The notes under the pieces were generated by a model. The model saw nothing but the letters and a program-made list of their open reading frames with translations. It was not told where the DNA came from and searched no databases. A program made the position numbers and the translations under genes. A DNA stretch of 64,000 nucleotides from Brachypodius melanocephalos (lineage: Eukaryota; Chordata; Aves; Passeriformes; Pycnonotidae), in contig VZSR01000028.1 of assembly GCA_013398615.1 (NCBI GenBank), forward strand, positions 7,460,031 through 7,524,030, given 5' to 3'. Shown one piece after another: positions 11,801-24,255 of the stretch (within the stretch, counting starts at the first letter, position 1; each line of letters opens with the position of its first letter).

Positions 11801-14800
11801 GACCAAAGAGCCCCTTCCTGACCCCCTGAAGGCATGGCCAAGCTGTCAGCATAACTCTACTTCTGCAGTACTCTATTCCCACAGATATCTGTGTGTGTTT
11901 TCTATGGTGTGACCCAGAAATTCCAGGTAGAGGCAATACATGATAGCAGAGCTTGAAGTAGTCCTTAGAGACAGAAGCTGGAACTCAGTGTGCTGACCTG
12001 ATTTGTTCTGTGCTGAGCAAAAGCCAGAGGATAGGAACTAATCCAAAGTATTGGGAAGACTTTCCTGAAGCAGTAAACAATGTACCGGAAGCAGAAGAGA
12101 AGCTGCAAATAGACCCAAATTTAGCACTAATCACTGTGGTTCCAAAACACTGGATATCAGTGCTGAAATGTAAGGTTCTTTTAAGCCACCTTTCACATTC
12201 CAAAATTACAGAGAGGTGGAAAATGCACTTTTCCCAGAACTATGCTGTCATGATCCACAGCGTTTCACAAGATGAGCTTGCTAATATATTGTACATCATT
12301 TTAATCTTGATACACAACACACTGCATGTTAAAATGAGGAAATCCAGAACACTTGTAAGCCACCTTACATCCTGTTTGTTAATTGAGAGAGTGAGATTGT
12401 GTCTGATCAGATGAACTTCATGTTCAATTCTTTACCACTTAATCCCACTGCAGCTTACTAACTAAGCAATTATTCTTCTAATGCAATGCAGCCCCACCAC
12501 TGGAGACGATCCTAGCTATAAAAGGTTTTAAATGGATACCTGTAGTTACGTTATAATAATATTAAACTATCAGCAATGGATAACCACCCTCCCTTGAACA
12601 GAAACATCCCCAGCATACAGCCTGGGGTTGCTGGGTTATGGTACTATCAGCTCCATACTACCTTAGCACAGCTCCCTCAGCTTTTAACCAACCTGACGCT
12701 CTTCCTGCATTTGTGCTTTGCTGAACACAAGCAGGCTCACAGCTTCCTGTGTGATGGTGATAACATATGTCTGACTTTGTTGTTGTCAGCTGGAGTGAAG
12801 GGGAAGACAATGCCCTTTGAACCGTGAAAAAGCAGTATAAAGCTTATCAGATCCTCTCCAGATATCACTGAAGGAAATGGGCTGGAAGAGTTGGCCCCAC
12901 ATAGGAAATATATATAAAAACCTGTCAGTACTAATCTTTCTGAAATGTCATTAAAAACATACTTTTGCAAATCTGAGTCCTTGCTAGACAATGTCATTTG
13001 TACAAAGCAAACTGAAGTAAAAGTGGAGAGGAAGAACCGCACAGCACACATTAAACTGAAGTACATATTACTCAGTAGTCAGAAGTATCAAGACCACTTC
13101 ATTTTACAGTGCCAAAATAAACTGTTCCCAGTCATTATTTCTCTGGTCTTTTTCTGAAGTCGAGTATTAAAGATCATGTACTGTATAAAACATTATACAC
13201 AACTTTTCCCACTAAAGAGTTCATTCGGGGGGTTTGTTTATTTGCAAAGCCTTCTAGATGAACTGCAGCAAAATAAGATCATGGAATGACCCCCACATAA
13301 CAAAAAATATATTTTCAGACTAGTGTTAGGGTATACGTCCTTACTGTCCTGCCAGATATTGTAGGCAGCATTAGTATATAAAACTTCTAATGTGAATCAT
13401 GCAGTTTTATAATGATAAAACACTTACATGATTTACCTTGTACCATATAGACACAAAAACAGTTAAACAGCACAAACACAGAAGTTGTAGAAGAAAAAAA
13501 ATCACTTGGACATTTTTATATGATAGCTGGAAAAAAGAAATCCAAACAAAATACTAATAACACACACAAGGTTGAAAAGATTATGAGCAGAAATCCAGGA
13601 AACTCAATTCTTCCTATTTATGTGCTCACTTTGTGGTTATGGCAACACCAGTTGAAAAGCAATTTTTCAGTATCTTCATTGACACAACTGGTGAACATTT
13701 CTAGTTAATACAGCTGGAGATGAATACAAGGGGGGGGGGGAATGTATAATCCCTATTGCTCAATTTAGGTAACTGAAAGAAAAAAAAAACCCAAATCTGC
13801 AGATGTCAGGGGAAGCATCAGCAACAGAAGTGCTTCACAATCCTTTCATAGAAAAGATTTTTATTTGCTGTGGATTTTGGTTGCCCCTATAGCAGCATTA
13901 ATCCACAGTATATATGAAAACCTTGTGTTTCAACTCAGGACACCTGCTCTCTTAAACAATGATTAAATAATTTAGGAGTCAAAATCCCACTGAAGATCAT
14001 TCTGATGGTTTCTATATAAGAATGTAAGCAAGAGTAAATATTATTCTCCACACTATTTAAAAATCTATTTTTAAATAACATCCAGGCCAGTTTATTAGCA
14101 GGACTGAACAAACAACATTCCACTGCAAATCTGCCCAAATTTATCAATGCTGAACTCTGTTCCAGGTCTCTATCACAATGCAAGCTTCATATTTCCTGTA
14201 GAAAGGAAAAGGAGAAGCCGCTTTTTCTGATATGGGGTCTTTGTTGGTTGGGGGTGGTTTTTTTCCTTATATTCATAGCTTTTGAAATTATGTGGAAAGA
14301 ATGCAGCTGGCTGATGTCAGCCAGACACCTGTACCCATGTGGCTTTGCTCAGAAACTGCTGCCCAGTTTCAGGAGCTGTGTTCTACTGGACAAATCCAAA
14401 TCCCAAACCCAGGACCATTGTTTAGCAATTGTTAATAAAGCAGAAAACAGCTGATCAGAACTCCTCTGTGTCACTGCCAATATATACTGAGAGCCTTGAA
14501 TTCTCTCTCCTTGAAAGAGGGGGATCAGCCTATCAGACCAGGCAGGGAAGAGGAGAAAGGAAACACTCCTGAGAGAAAACTGAGGCACTGAACTATTTTC
14601 TCAAGGTCCCTCAGGAAGCCTACAAAAGAACAAGGATGAGCTTCTCCTTTGTCCTGGTCTACCACAAGGTCATCTTACTTTTTAAGTCTCACAATACTTA
14701 GGTTTTTTCACCACTAAGTTACCATCTCTGACAGGAGTTATATCTTCTGTTTTCGTTATTTGCAGGAGATTTCAGAGATATCAGGATTACGTATCTGGTT

Positions 14801-16936
14801 TTTACTTGCTCATATTTTGTTCAATTTTGTTTACTATAGAGACTTTCTCAAAAAAAAAGTCCAAGTGTTCACAGCCCAGGATATAAAGTAACAAGGTAAA
14901 AAAAGTCATCTTTCTGCTCTCTGACCTGATAAATCTTGACAAGGTGACAAGAGCGAGGCAAAGTTCCCTTTCCTGTATTATTTCTCATAGCTTAAATTCT
15001 GGAAATCAGAAAATAGAGATTTGACCTTCCACAGGGGTGTGAACTGATTTTTTTTTTTCTACTTTCTATTTCAAAATGAAATTCAGAACTGGGATCCCAC
15101 AGTATTCAAAATTTCATCCCATGAGGGCAAAATAATCCACTGTTACCTGGACACTTGATGGTAACAATTTAGAGAGATGGACACAGTCAGCTGATGCCAC
15201 CCAGCTGTACCTTTTACACAGCCAACAAACCCTAGGGGTTCAGGAAGCTTTTGTGCAGTGACACTAAAGATGAAGATGTCATTGCTTTAAAATGCAATAA
15301 AATAAATTAGGAGGCACGTGCCATCCCAAAAAACAATAGGACAAAGCCTACAATAGTTATTACTTTCACACACAGTTATTTCTAAAGACCATAAATGCAA
15401 GTGGAGCCTGAGACAAAGCATGATAGTGCCCACATTCAGAATATGCTATTGAAGCCCTGCTGGCAAAAATCAGTACAGGTTGATCTGTTCCAATGGGGAA
15501 CAAACCAGAGTAATTTCAAATTCTGTAATGTTATAAGAGACTGAGGGTTAATAAGAACACTTGTACTCCGAGGCCAGTGAAGCCAGACAGAACAAAAAGT
15601 GAGTAACTACCAGAGCAGCTCTGGAACAGGAATAGTTCAAGAGGCAAACAGTTTACAAGAGCAAATTGATGCATTTTGTGTCATGTCATGTAATTTTGTA
15701 ACTGCAAAAGGGAACTGTTTGTCATGTGTTACATTCCTTGGGTTCTCATTAAAAGGGCACCCTATACAATGACCTGGGAAAAACATGTCCAAAATATGTT
15801 CAATGCAGCTGTTAATCTGTAAAATTTACTGCAAATGCTTCTTTCTGATGCCCTTTTTGTGGAGAAATTTGAAATAATCTGTAACTTCATCCTTGAAATG
15901 TATTTGTAATTCCATGCTTCAAACGTTTTGCAAAGTACAAGCATTGTTAGGTACCATTCTCAAACCTAGGATTATGAATTGTATAAAGCACAAGATCATG
16001 GATTGATTTTATCCACTCTTAGGATTCCTCTTCCTGCACAGCAGGTGCAAAACATTTCTGCATGGCTGTTATGTCTGTAATATCTCATGCCTGGCAAGGA
16101 AAGAAAAGTGAAAAATAACTTTTTATTTACTCAAACATGATTCAGGAGAGATGACACCCTGGTGAAGACAAGGAAGAGAACAGAAGCTGGTCTAGAAGAT
16201 TTTACTAGAAGCTTTTGATAGCTAGCTGAAAACAGTATCTTGAAGATTTTGCTTAAGAATGTTGCACCTAGGGATGTTGTCTACTGATCCTCTTCCAGCT
16301 CCCTTCTCTTTATCCTCATTCTGCTAGCAGGATTAGTTTAAAGATTATTTAAAATTAGATGAAAGAATTAAGTCTGAGGACTATTCGGTACACAACTTAG
16401 TTAGAAACAGCCACTTCAATTGTTCCAGTTTGCTGTGCCCACTTGAGCTGACTCCAGTTCCAGCAGTGACCAGCTCACCTCAGTTGTTCCATGTTGTGGT
16501 TATATCAAATCCCTGTGCAGTCTTTCCTTTCACACAACAGTTCTCTCTCACTCAGGCCCCTGTTTCTTTCATGAGTCAAGCATGCAAAAACCTTTCTGTC
16601 TAAGCTTATTCTCACCTCTGCACCAATCTGGATTCTGCTTGATCAGCTTTTCTTCATCAACACTTTTCCTTCACCATCTGGCACAGACAGGGTTTATCCA
16701 TTTTGCCATGGCACAGTGACAGGTCCCAGAACCTCATCCCACCTCCTCTGGCACCCCTCATCCCCTCTGCTGACCCTTCCTGCCTGTCTGGGAGCTCAGC
16801 TCCATCTCTGTCACGTTCCAGCTGGACTCAGTCACTTCTGAAATAAAAAGGCACTTCAGAGAAGCCAAGCATAGGGTAGGAAGAATTTCTTACACCTTAA
16901 AAAATATACATGGGACTGAAGCCTCCATTACCACAT
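8815..16936. other. AT-rich intergenic DNA, no firm gene
   Basis: Apart from the open frame at 11961-12414 and a G11 run at 13730, no exon, repeat family or RNA gene was recognised. Confidence 0.6.
11961..12414 (+). other. Moderately long plus-strand open frame, unassigned
   Basis: About 150 codons open on the plus strand, with a protein-like first half (NPKYWEDFPEAVNNVPEAEE, PNLALITVVPKHW). The second half is rich in Ile/Leu/Ser and looks random. No splice sites or family were identified. One frame of this length in the window is not unusual by chance. Confidence 0.15.
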
Positions 16937-17130
16937 GATCATGGGATGGTTTGGGTTGGAAAGGACCTTAAAAGCCATCCAGTTCCAGCCTTCCACTATC
17001 CCAGGCTGGTCCAAGCTCTGTCCAGCCTGGCCTTGGACACTTCCAGGGATCCAGGGGCAGCCACAGCTGCTCTGGGCAACCTGTGCCAGGGCCTCAGCAC
17101 CCTCACAGGAGAGAACTTTTTCCTAATATA
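16937..17130 (-). mobile_element. CR1 LINE 3' fragment
   Basis: Plus strand reads the reverse complement of a CR1 3' end: atggtttgggttggaaagga, then the rows containing cagcctggccttggacactt and ctgctctgggcaacctgtgc. It stops at an AT-rich simple repeat at about 17126. Truncated and non-coding. Confidence 0.85.
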
Positions 17131-17275
17131 ATATATATATAATATATAATTTCCACAATAATATAGATATTATAATATGTTATAATACATACTATAATAT
17201 ATATTATATATACTGCAATACATTATAATATAGGTTATATTTTTTTATATATATATACACATAAATATATATCTC
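17126..17275. repeat. AT-rich (TA)n-like repeat
   Basis: Degenerate tata/taata repeats, beginning where the CR1 fragment ends. Confidence 0.9.
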
Positions 17276-17394
17276 CACACTATATCCAGTAAAAACTAGA
17301 TCAATTACTCTTCTATTACCAAAAGACTCGTAACTATCAAATGTTGGAATAACTGTCACAAATATTTAACAGAGAAGGTAAATAAACTCATTTT

Positions 17395-17790
17395 TGCAGG
17401 CCGGAGGGAGTGCAACAGCTCCCCCTAGCGACGGCCGCGCAGAGCAGAAACCGCGCTGCGAAGGCTCTGAGGGCTGCTGAGCCTTTAAAAAGCACGGAAT
17501 AAAAAAGGTGTATTGCAAGTATTACAAGCGCGTTGCAAGCGGAGCGAGGAGCGGCGAGGGCAGAGGGCAGGATGGGTGAGGCGGTGCCCGCTCAGTGCCC
17601 GGGCACGGCTGAGGCCCGGCCGCGCCACGGCCCGTGAGGGGAAGCGGTGCCCGCTCAGGGCCCGGGCACGGCTGAGGCCCGGCCGCGCTATGGAGGGTGC
17701 CCACTGAGGGGCCCGCAGCCCCGGGATCCCTCGTGTTCCCACCGGGAACGGCGGCTGTGCCCGTCCGTCACTGAACCACAGCATCCACTG
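17395..17790. promoter_or_regulatory. Isolated CpG-rich block with a tandem duplication
   Basis: A sharp GC/CpG-rich block inside AT-rich DNA, between two CR1 fragments. It contains a direct duplication with a 63-bp period: unit 1 begins at 17581 and unit 2 at 17644, both starting gcggtgcccgctcag and sharing gcccgggcacggctgaggcc. No recognised exon starts here. It could be an orphan CpG-island promoter for a non-coding or unrecognised transcript, or just a GC-rich minisatellite. Confidence 0.45.
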
Positions 17791-18135
17791 CACTGCGAAA
17801 CTCCTCCGAGGCCAGCGAGTTCAACACCAGCGCCCCAACACCACCATCACGTCCTCAGTTTCCTTAAACACCTCCAAAGTGCAGTGACGCCTGCCTGGGC
17901 AGCCCGTTCCAGTGTCTGATTACCCTTTCTGTGGAGAAATTCTTACTAATGTCCATTCTACACCTCCCTTAGTACAGCTTAAGGCTATGTCCTCTCGTCC
18001 TGCCACCTCTTACCTGGGAGAAGAGCCTTTCAGGGCTTAGTAGAGAGCGATAAAATCTCTGGTTTAACAACCCCAACTCCCTCAGCTGCGCCTCATCATC
18101 CTGGTGCTCCTGTCCCTGTACCATCTCTGTTAAAT
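17790..18135 (-). mobile_element. CR1 LINE fragment (second copy)
   Basis: Reverse-complement CR1 sequence recognisable from ctgggcagcccgttccagtg, ctttctgtggagaaattctt, tgtcctctcgtcctgccacc and caactccctcagctgcgcct. Its 3' side (17790-17870) is diverged. It covers a part of the element that overlaps the piece at 16937-17130, so it is a separate insertion rather than the other half of one copy. Confidence 0.8.
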
Positions 18136-19336
18136 GTATTACTTACCTCAAAATTCAACGAGCTGAATTAAAACCCACCACATTAACAGAAAATGAGAGG
18201 GTTTGGCTATTTTTGTCAGTCTGGAGAGCAGGATCAGGTAACTGAAGAAATTATTGACAGGAATATAAGCTGGGAGGGGAACTAAGCCCTTCATTTAAAT
18301 TTATTTTTAAAAACGGATTTAAATTTATTAAACAGAATTTGCTGCAGTAAGATCACTCAACTTCTCTCATATAATCACACCATTAATGCTGTCTCTGTAA
18401 AACAGTTTAAGACTCTTACAAGGAAGAGAATGCATTGATCAGGGAAAAATTGATGAAGAGGATGTTTGTCCTATACATCAGAGAGTGTCATTAAAGAAAA
18501 TGTTTCAGTTCCCTTAGTACAGGTTAGGAAGAAAATTTGTTCTCTGACTTGCTACACTTCTAATGACAGAATAAATACTCAAGGAAAAATACCTGACAGT
18601 TGTTACAGATTGCCTTTTGCAATCTGGGAAAATGTGGCAATCTTAGGAGCAAAAATGTGGGTGGAGAGGAAGGAGGGAAAGAAAAAGGAAGATTACTTAA
18701 TATTGCTATGTGATTTTTCTTATTTTTGGAGAGGTAAAAGAAATTGGAACTAATTTTCTGTAGATACATCTGTGGTAATGTTCACATTAAATGCACAAAA
18801 CTTTGGGTGTACCACCAAAGTGAACTGGAGAAATGGCTCTGCAGTGAAATGTTCACTTTACAGAGAAAAACATGCACTTCTTATTCTCATTCTAATAGAA
18901 TTTAGAAACTAAACAACTTGTGAATGCAACAGAGAAAACAACACTGAACAGCTACATTGGGAATAACTTGTAATAACTGCAGAGCATTTCCAGCATAGGA
19001 AAGCACTACAATAAATATTTTTAAATCAGTATTTTGACAGTCTTTGAGTGTATCTTATAGCTTGTCACTTACTTCTCTTTCTTACTGTAAGTAATTGACT
19101 TTGATGCCTAAAATCACAAGCCAAACAATGATAAAAAGCTGTTATCTTCAATGAAGGCCCTTCAGGTGCAAGTGTGGCAAAATGCACATAATACAGGACT
19201 CCAGCAGTTTTAAAGGCTGAACAAATTAGCATGCTTAACAGAAATAATTCAATTAGAGGAATAGTTAATTAAGTAACTCCCCCTTTTGGTTCTGCCCCCC
19301 ACTGAAGCTCTCAACATACGGCTTCAAAGATACTCA

Positions 19337-19342
19337 AATAAA
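19337..19342 (+). terminator. Plus-strand AATAAA poly(A) signal candidate
   Basis: Canonical hexamer facing the minus-strand hexamer at 19378-19373. The pair would suit the 3' ends of two convergent genes. No plus-strand gene ending here was identified, so this is a motif only. Confidence 0.25.
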
Positions 19343-19372
19343 ATTTCAGGCACCAATAACTTTTTCAAATTT

Positions 19373-19378
19373 TTTATT
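19373..19378 (-). terminator. Minus-strand AATAAA, possible distal FAM171B poly(A) signal
   Basis: Hexamer AATAAA on the minus strand, followed after a plausible spacing by the T/G-containing sequence gttattggtgcctg. It is the last of three such hexamers after the stop codon. Use by FAM171B is unproven. Confidence 0.3.
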
Positions 19379-22300
19379 ATATTGCATAAGCTGTAACATT
19401 TTACAAATCGTAGTTACATTTTCAGCAACAGATACACTGATACTGTAGTAAATAGAGAGTTGAAAAGACACCTCTGACAAAATATAAAAAGGTAGAAATA
19501 CTTAAAACCAGGATGCCGATATCAAGAATGTTTTACATAAACAATATCCATACTAGAGAGTTTTTGAAAATAATTGCCAAGGGCATGAAGCTTTTGTTGA
19601 ATATAAGGCTCCAGAATCCAAGGTGGTGAGCACAGTCAGTGCTGTGAGTTCACCTGCCTTGCAACATCCAGAGCCTGCCTTTGTATGAACATCATGCTCT
19701 AATGAGCACTAAAAACCGCCTTTCTACACAGTGACATGTAAAAATAGTACTGTTCTAACGTGGACTGAAGTGCAACACGTGCTTCAAAGGAACTAAATCC
19801 ATTACCTGGGGGATAAAGTACCAGGATGTTTTGGGGAGGGGGAATACAGGAATGTTCAGTAAGTCCTAAAACTGATTGAAAAAAAATCATTTGGTAAAAC
19901 AGTGTTCAGGCTGAGGGTGCTAGTACAACAAGAAATGACAGTTTTGCCTGCCAGCCTTAAAAAAACCTGAAGCTTTTTAATTTTTTTTTCAGAATACACT
20001 GAATACTGCTTTTAAAAGAAAACAAAGCTCAGAATCAAGTCATTTAAACCACCTTTCATATAAATTCTTTAACACGAATGTAGCTGCCTACTGTTAGAAG
20101 TGTGGCACAAATTAGTAAAAATTACTATCAAAGAATGCTCAACTTTAACTCTGTAGGCGTAGTACTGTGTTTTCATAATATCACTGAATTTTTTTTAAAA
20201 AAATTAAAAAGCAATTAGAAAACAATGCAGGTTAGGCTCCAAATTGAGATAAAAATTGGTTCTACAAAATAAGAATTACATACCCATCTCCATACACTTT
20301 CTGCTGCTACTGGCAAGCAAAGTTAGCAGCTGAAAAAATTATTTTTATCCTTATAATAGTGTTTATATATAAACATATATTAATTTCACTTTTGACGTTA
20401 ATACCCCAGTCAGTTTCATACCTGTAAATCCAGTGACTTCAGGATGCTTGCACCTGACATAGAAAGTTGAATCAGATCCCGTAGGCATGTTTTTAAAAGA
20501 CATTACTGTTCAGATTGCTAAAGATATATTTTTTAAAATTTCTTTCCAAACAAAAAATACAAAATCCAGCTTTTACAACAATTACCATCATCATCAACAT
20601 GCAGAAGTCAGTATTCCAACATAAAAACCACTAGATCTGCCTTTTAAAACATTATAAAAGCTACATAATTGTATGAATTCAGAGGGTATTTTGGCTAACA
20701 GAAAAAAAAAAACCCATAATATGCTTTTCAGGTAGTCAGGTGTCCCACTGATAAAATAAGTCTGATGAAAGAGAAAGGCACTTCAGCAGGCTAATTTCTC
20801 TCCAGGTTTTCCTCATGTAAAGTATTAGACAACAGATGTAGTGCACTGCCTTTTCATTTGCACAGTGTTTGATCAGTAGGGTTGTGAAGCTTTGTCACTT
20901 TTTAACTAACAAGAAGTTATACTGGTGCCCATTCATTTCATCCTCTTTGGTACAAATTACAGCATAAAAACAAAGGAGACAACTAAACATTTCTAGATCC
21001 TGGATTATTTTTGGTGCATCATCTTTATTGGTAAATAATGTCCCTAATCAACACATAATTTTGACTTTCAGGTTTGTAATACCAGAGTTCTATTTTCTGA
21101 CTGTACTGTAAATTTTTTTTTCCTCTTAATCAAAATGTGATTTTTAAGTGATTCCCCCACCTTTTCTTTTTCATCTATAATATCTAGCATATATCTATAA
21201 TATTTAGCAATCTAAAAATTACTGTCAATGAGCTTGCACTTAAAACTATATGTACATAAATAAAGGTTTTTCTTGCAAAAGCTGACAGCTCAAGACATGC
21301 CTTGTGAAGAACTGAGACAAAAGCCTTGCAAACTTGTGTTCAGAAAGAATTGATTCCACCAAAGCACAAACATGTATCAGTTTGCAAACTAGCATCAGAA
21401 ACAAGTTATATCCTTTCCAATTTTCCCTTCTCATTCCCCTCTCCTTAGAAGGGGCTCACAGACGTGGTCCACTTCTTATTCTCAAGGTAAGCAACCTTCA
21501 GATTCAAAGAAGTCAAAATCTCTGAATGTTTCCCCAGTCTTTCCAAGAGCTGTGTGCCACGAATCCTTGCTAATTTTTGTATAGGCCTAATTCTGGCACC
21601 AGCATTTTAACAGTCTGGTAATGCCACTAAGAGCCAATAGAAAAAAAATCTTAAAAAATAAAGTCAGTGATTCCTATAAATTCATATGTTGAAATCATAT
21701 AGAGAAATGTAGAAAACCATTAGTTTGACAAACCAAAACAAACTTCACTGTGACATTCTGTCTTCTCCACATGTTACACGTCACATAGAATTTCTTGTGG
21801 AATTAAAATTTTTAGAGGTCAGCATAATCAAACGCCTTTTTTTTAATGATCTAAAAGAATCCTAATCTCAAGCAGGAAATACAGGTTTTTCCAGTGCATA
21901 AATTCCAACATACAGCTGGAATGTGAAGACTGATATAATATATTCTGAAATACTCTATATGAATATAAATCATAATAATTTTAGAGTTGGATTTCTAGTC
22001 CTTTTTCTTTGATGACCAGGTAGACAGACCTGTCAGAGAACAAGAACAACGGAGTGCCAAACTTGTTTCCTTTGAGCTCATGTAAATAAAGCCATTTACA
22101 GTAGTCTGTATTTTTTGATGATACAGGTAAGTTTGAGAAATTAGGTCTTTTTGGTATATACAATGAAAAATGCATTTAAAAAATCTGAAATATTACTGAA
22201 GGTGAACAAAATTTCAAAGACATATGAACTTAATATTAATTCCTCAAAACCATTAGTTTGTTAGGTGTTTTCTATTATGTTTGAGAGAATGTATAATAAT

Positions 22301-22665
22301 CTCTCTTTGAAAAGGGAGCCATCAGAACCAATGCAACTCTGCAAACAGGGCAATGTTGAACCTAAAGAGCAGCTTTCAGAAATGTGCATATATAAATTGG
22401 TTCCTACTAATGTATACAACAAAGCAAAGGATGAAATGATCAATATCTGGGCCTAGAAAGTCATATAAAAAAATCCAGTAGAACAGCACATTAAAAAGTT
22501 TGGTGAAAATGTATTTGGTATTGGACAACAAAATTCCTGCTACCTAGAAAGAGAACCAAAGGCATGCTAATGTGACAAGCCACCTTCACATCTGAAATAG
22601 ATGAATCATAATTAAATATCTTTTAGGTTCTTTAGGCCAATTTCATTAGAGATTTATTTGCACAC

Positions 22666-23326
22666 TGTAGTGGTTTGGCCCTGGTTAGATACCAGGCACC
22701 CAGCAAAGCCACTCTTACCAATGTCTTGCACAAAGTGGACAGAGGAGAGAAAATACAATGAAAGGTCCATGAACTGAGATAAGGACTGGGAGAGATCACT
22801 CACTGAGGACTGGCATGGGCAAAACAGACTCACTCACCTTGGGGATGTTAACTGAATTTATTACTGACAAAACCAGAGCAGGATAATGACAGGTAAAATA
22901 AATCTTAGAAACACCTTCCCCCCACCCCTCCCTCCTTCCCAGCTCTACTTCCTCCCCACAGTGACACAGGGACATAGGAATAGATCAGTTTAGTCACAAG
23001 TGCTTTCCCTACTCCAGCACAGGGTCCCTCCCACAGGAGGCTGCTCTCCATGAACTTCTGCAACTTATGTCCTTCAGGGCCAATAGTTCTCCAGAAACTG
23101 CTCCAACATGGCTCACTGTTCCACAGGGTGCAGTCCTTCGGGCACAGTCTGCCTCCAGTGGGAGCTCCCCACAAGTACCACCACGAAACCTGCTGCAGCA
23201 TAGCTCTTCTCTCCAGAGGTCTGCAGGTCCTGCCAGGAGCTTGCTGCAGCACAGGTGTCCCATGGGTTCACAGCCTCTTTCAGGCATCCTCCCCGGGCTG
23301 CAGTCTCTGCGAGTTGCTTCACCATG
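22666..23326 (-). mobile_element. Endogenous retroviral LTR, minus-oriented, truncated
   Basis: Begins tgtagtggtttggccctggt, the reverse complement of the 3' end of a common avian LTR family, and continues with the family's C/T-rich segment and repeated bottom-strand GCAG-type units (ctgcagtctctg, cagcacaggtgtc). It breaks off at about 23326, where a plus-oriented LTR start begins. No retroviral gene is present. Open frames of 90-185 codons across here on both strands are chance frames in GC-rich LTR sequence. Family identity is from memory of avian genomes. Confidence 0.7.
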
Positions 23327-23680
23327 TGTGTTGGGTTTGGGTGGCCAGGTTTTGATAGTGAGGGGGGTCTACATAGGTGGTTTCTGTGAGAAGCTGCCAG
23401 GAGTTTCCCCAATGTCCAGCAGAACCAGTGGCAGCGGCTCCAGGACAGAGCTGCTGCTGACCAAGGCTGGGCCACTCAGAAATGAGGGTAACACCTCTGT
23501 GATAATAGATTTGAGAAGGAAAAACAGTAATTGTGCAGATGTAATCGTGGCCACAAAAGAGTGGAGTGAGAACATGTGAGAGGAACAACTCTGCAGACAC
23601 CAAGGGCAGTGCTGAAGGAGGAGGAGGATGTGTCCCAGGCACAAGAGCTGAGATTCCCATCTGTGATGGTGATGCCCATG
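23327..23680 (+). mobile_element. Endogenous retroviral LTR, plus-oriented 5' part
   Basis: Starts with the terminal TGTGTTGGGTTTGGGTGGCC and runs through gtgagaagctgccagga, tctgtgataatagatttgag and gtgagaacatgtgagaggaa, in the order of the 5' half of the same LTR family as the preceding minus-oriented piece. The 3' half is missing; the next LTR takes over at about 23680. No coding sequence. Confidence 0.7.
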
Positions 23681-24255
23681 GATACTGGGTATGGCTGAGC
23701 TGGAGCTCATTTCCCATAGCAGCCTTCCCAGCACTGTGCTTTGGGAGCTGAAAAGGTGTTAACACACCAGTGTTTTGGCTCCTGCTGGGCAGGGCTGGGA
23801 CAGCATCACTGCTGACTCCCAACATTCCCTGCCAATCAGCAGGCTGGGGCGGAGAAGATCCTGGCAGGCGACACAACTAAGCCAGCTGACCCAAATTAGT
23901 CAACTGGATATTCCATACCATGCATCATCAGCTCAGATATGAAAGCTAAGGAAAGAAGGAGGAAGAGGGGGCAATTGTTATTTACAAGGTTTGCCCTCTG
24001 GAGCAATCACTACATGTGTAGAAGCCCTGACTCCCAGAAGTGGCCACACATTGCTTGCTGACAAGAAGTAGAGAACAAACCTATTTTTTTCCTCTGTGTC
24101 CACACACAGATGTTTACTTTTGCTGTAGCAAACTGCTGTATCTCAATCTTGGAGTTGTTTCCCATCTTATTTTCTCTCCCCTGTCCAGCTGGGAAAGGAA
24201 AGCAGTAGAGCAGCTTCATGGGCACCTGACATCCAGCCAAGGTCAACCCATCACA
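23680..24255 (+). mobile_element. Endogenous retroviral LTR of a second family, plus-oriented
   Basis: Nearly full-length solo-type LTR of a different avian family. Landmarks in order: tgggtatggctgagctggag, gttaacacaccagtgttttg, aatcagcaggctggggc, ggatattccataccatgcat, a degraded promoter segment (agatatgaaagctaagg where a TATA motif would be expected), and an end near tccagccaaggtcaacccat. No internal retroviral genes flank it. Confidence 0.65.

Noticed and set aside
1..19330. Search for ZSWIM2 zinc-finger exons on the plus strand
   Set aside because: No cysteine-rich RING- or ZZ-type segment was recognised; the synteny expectation alone is not evidence.
22905..23876. Several overlapping 100-185 codon frames on both strands
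   Set aside because: They lie wholly in GC-rich LTR sequence and match no retroviral protein I recognise; LTRs are non-coding.
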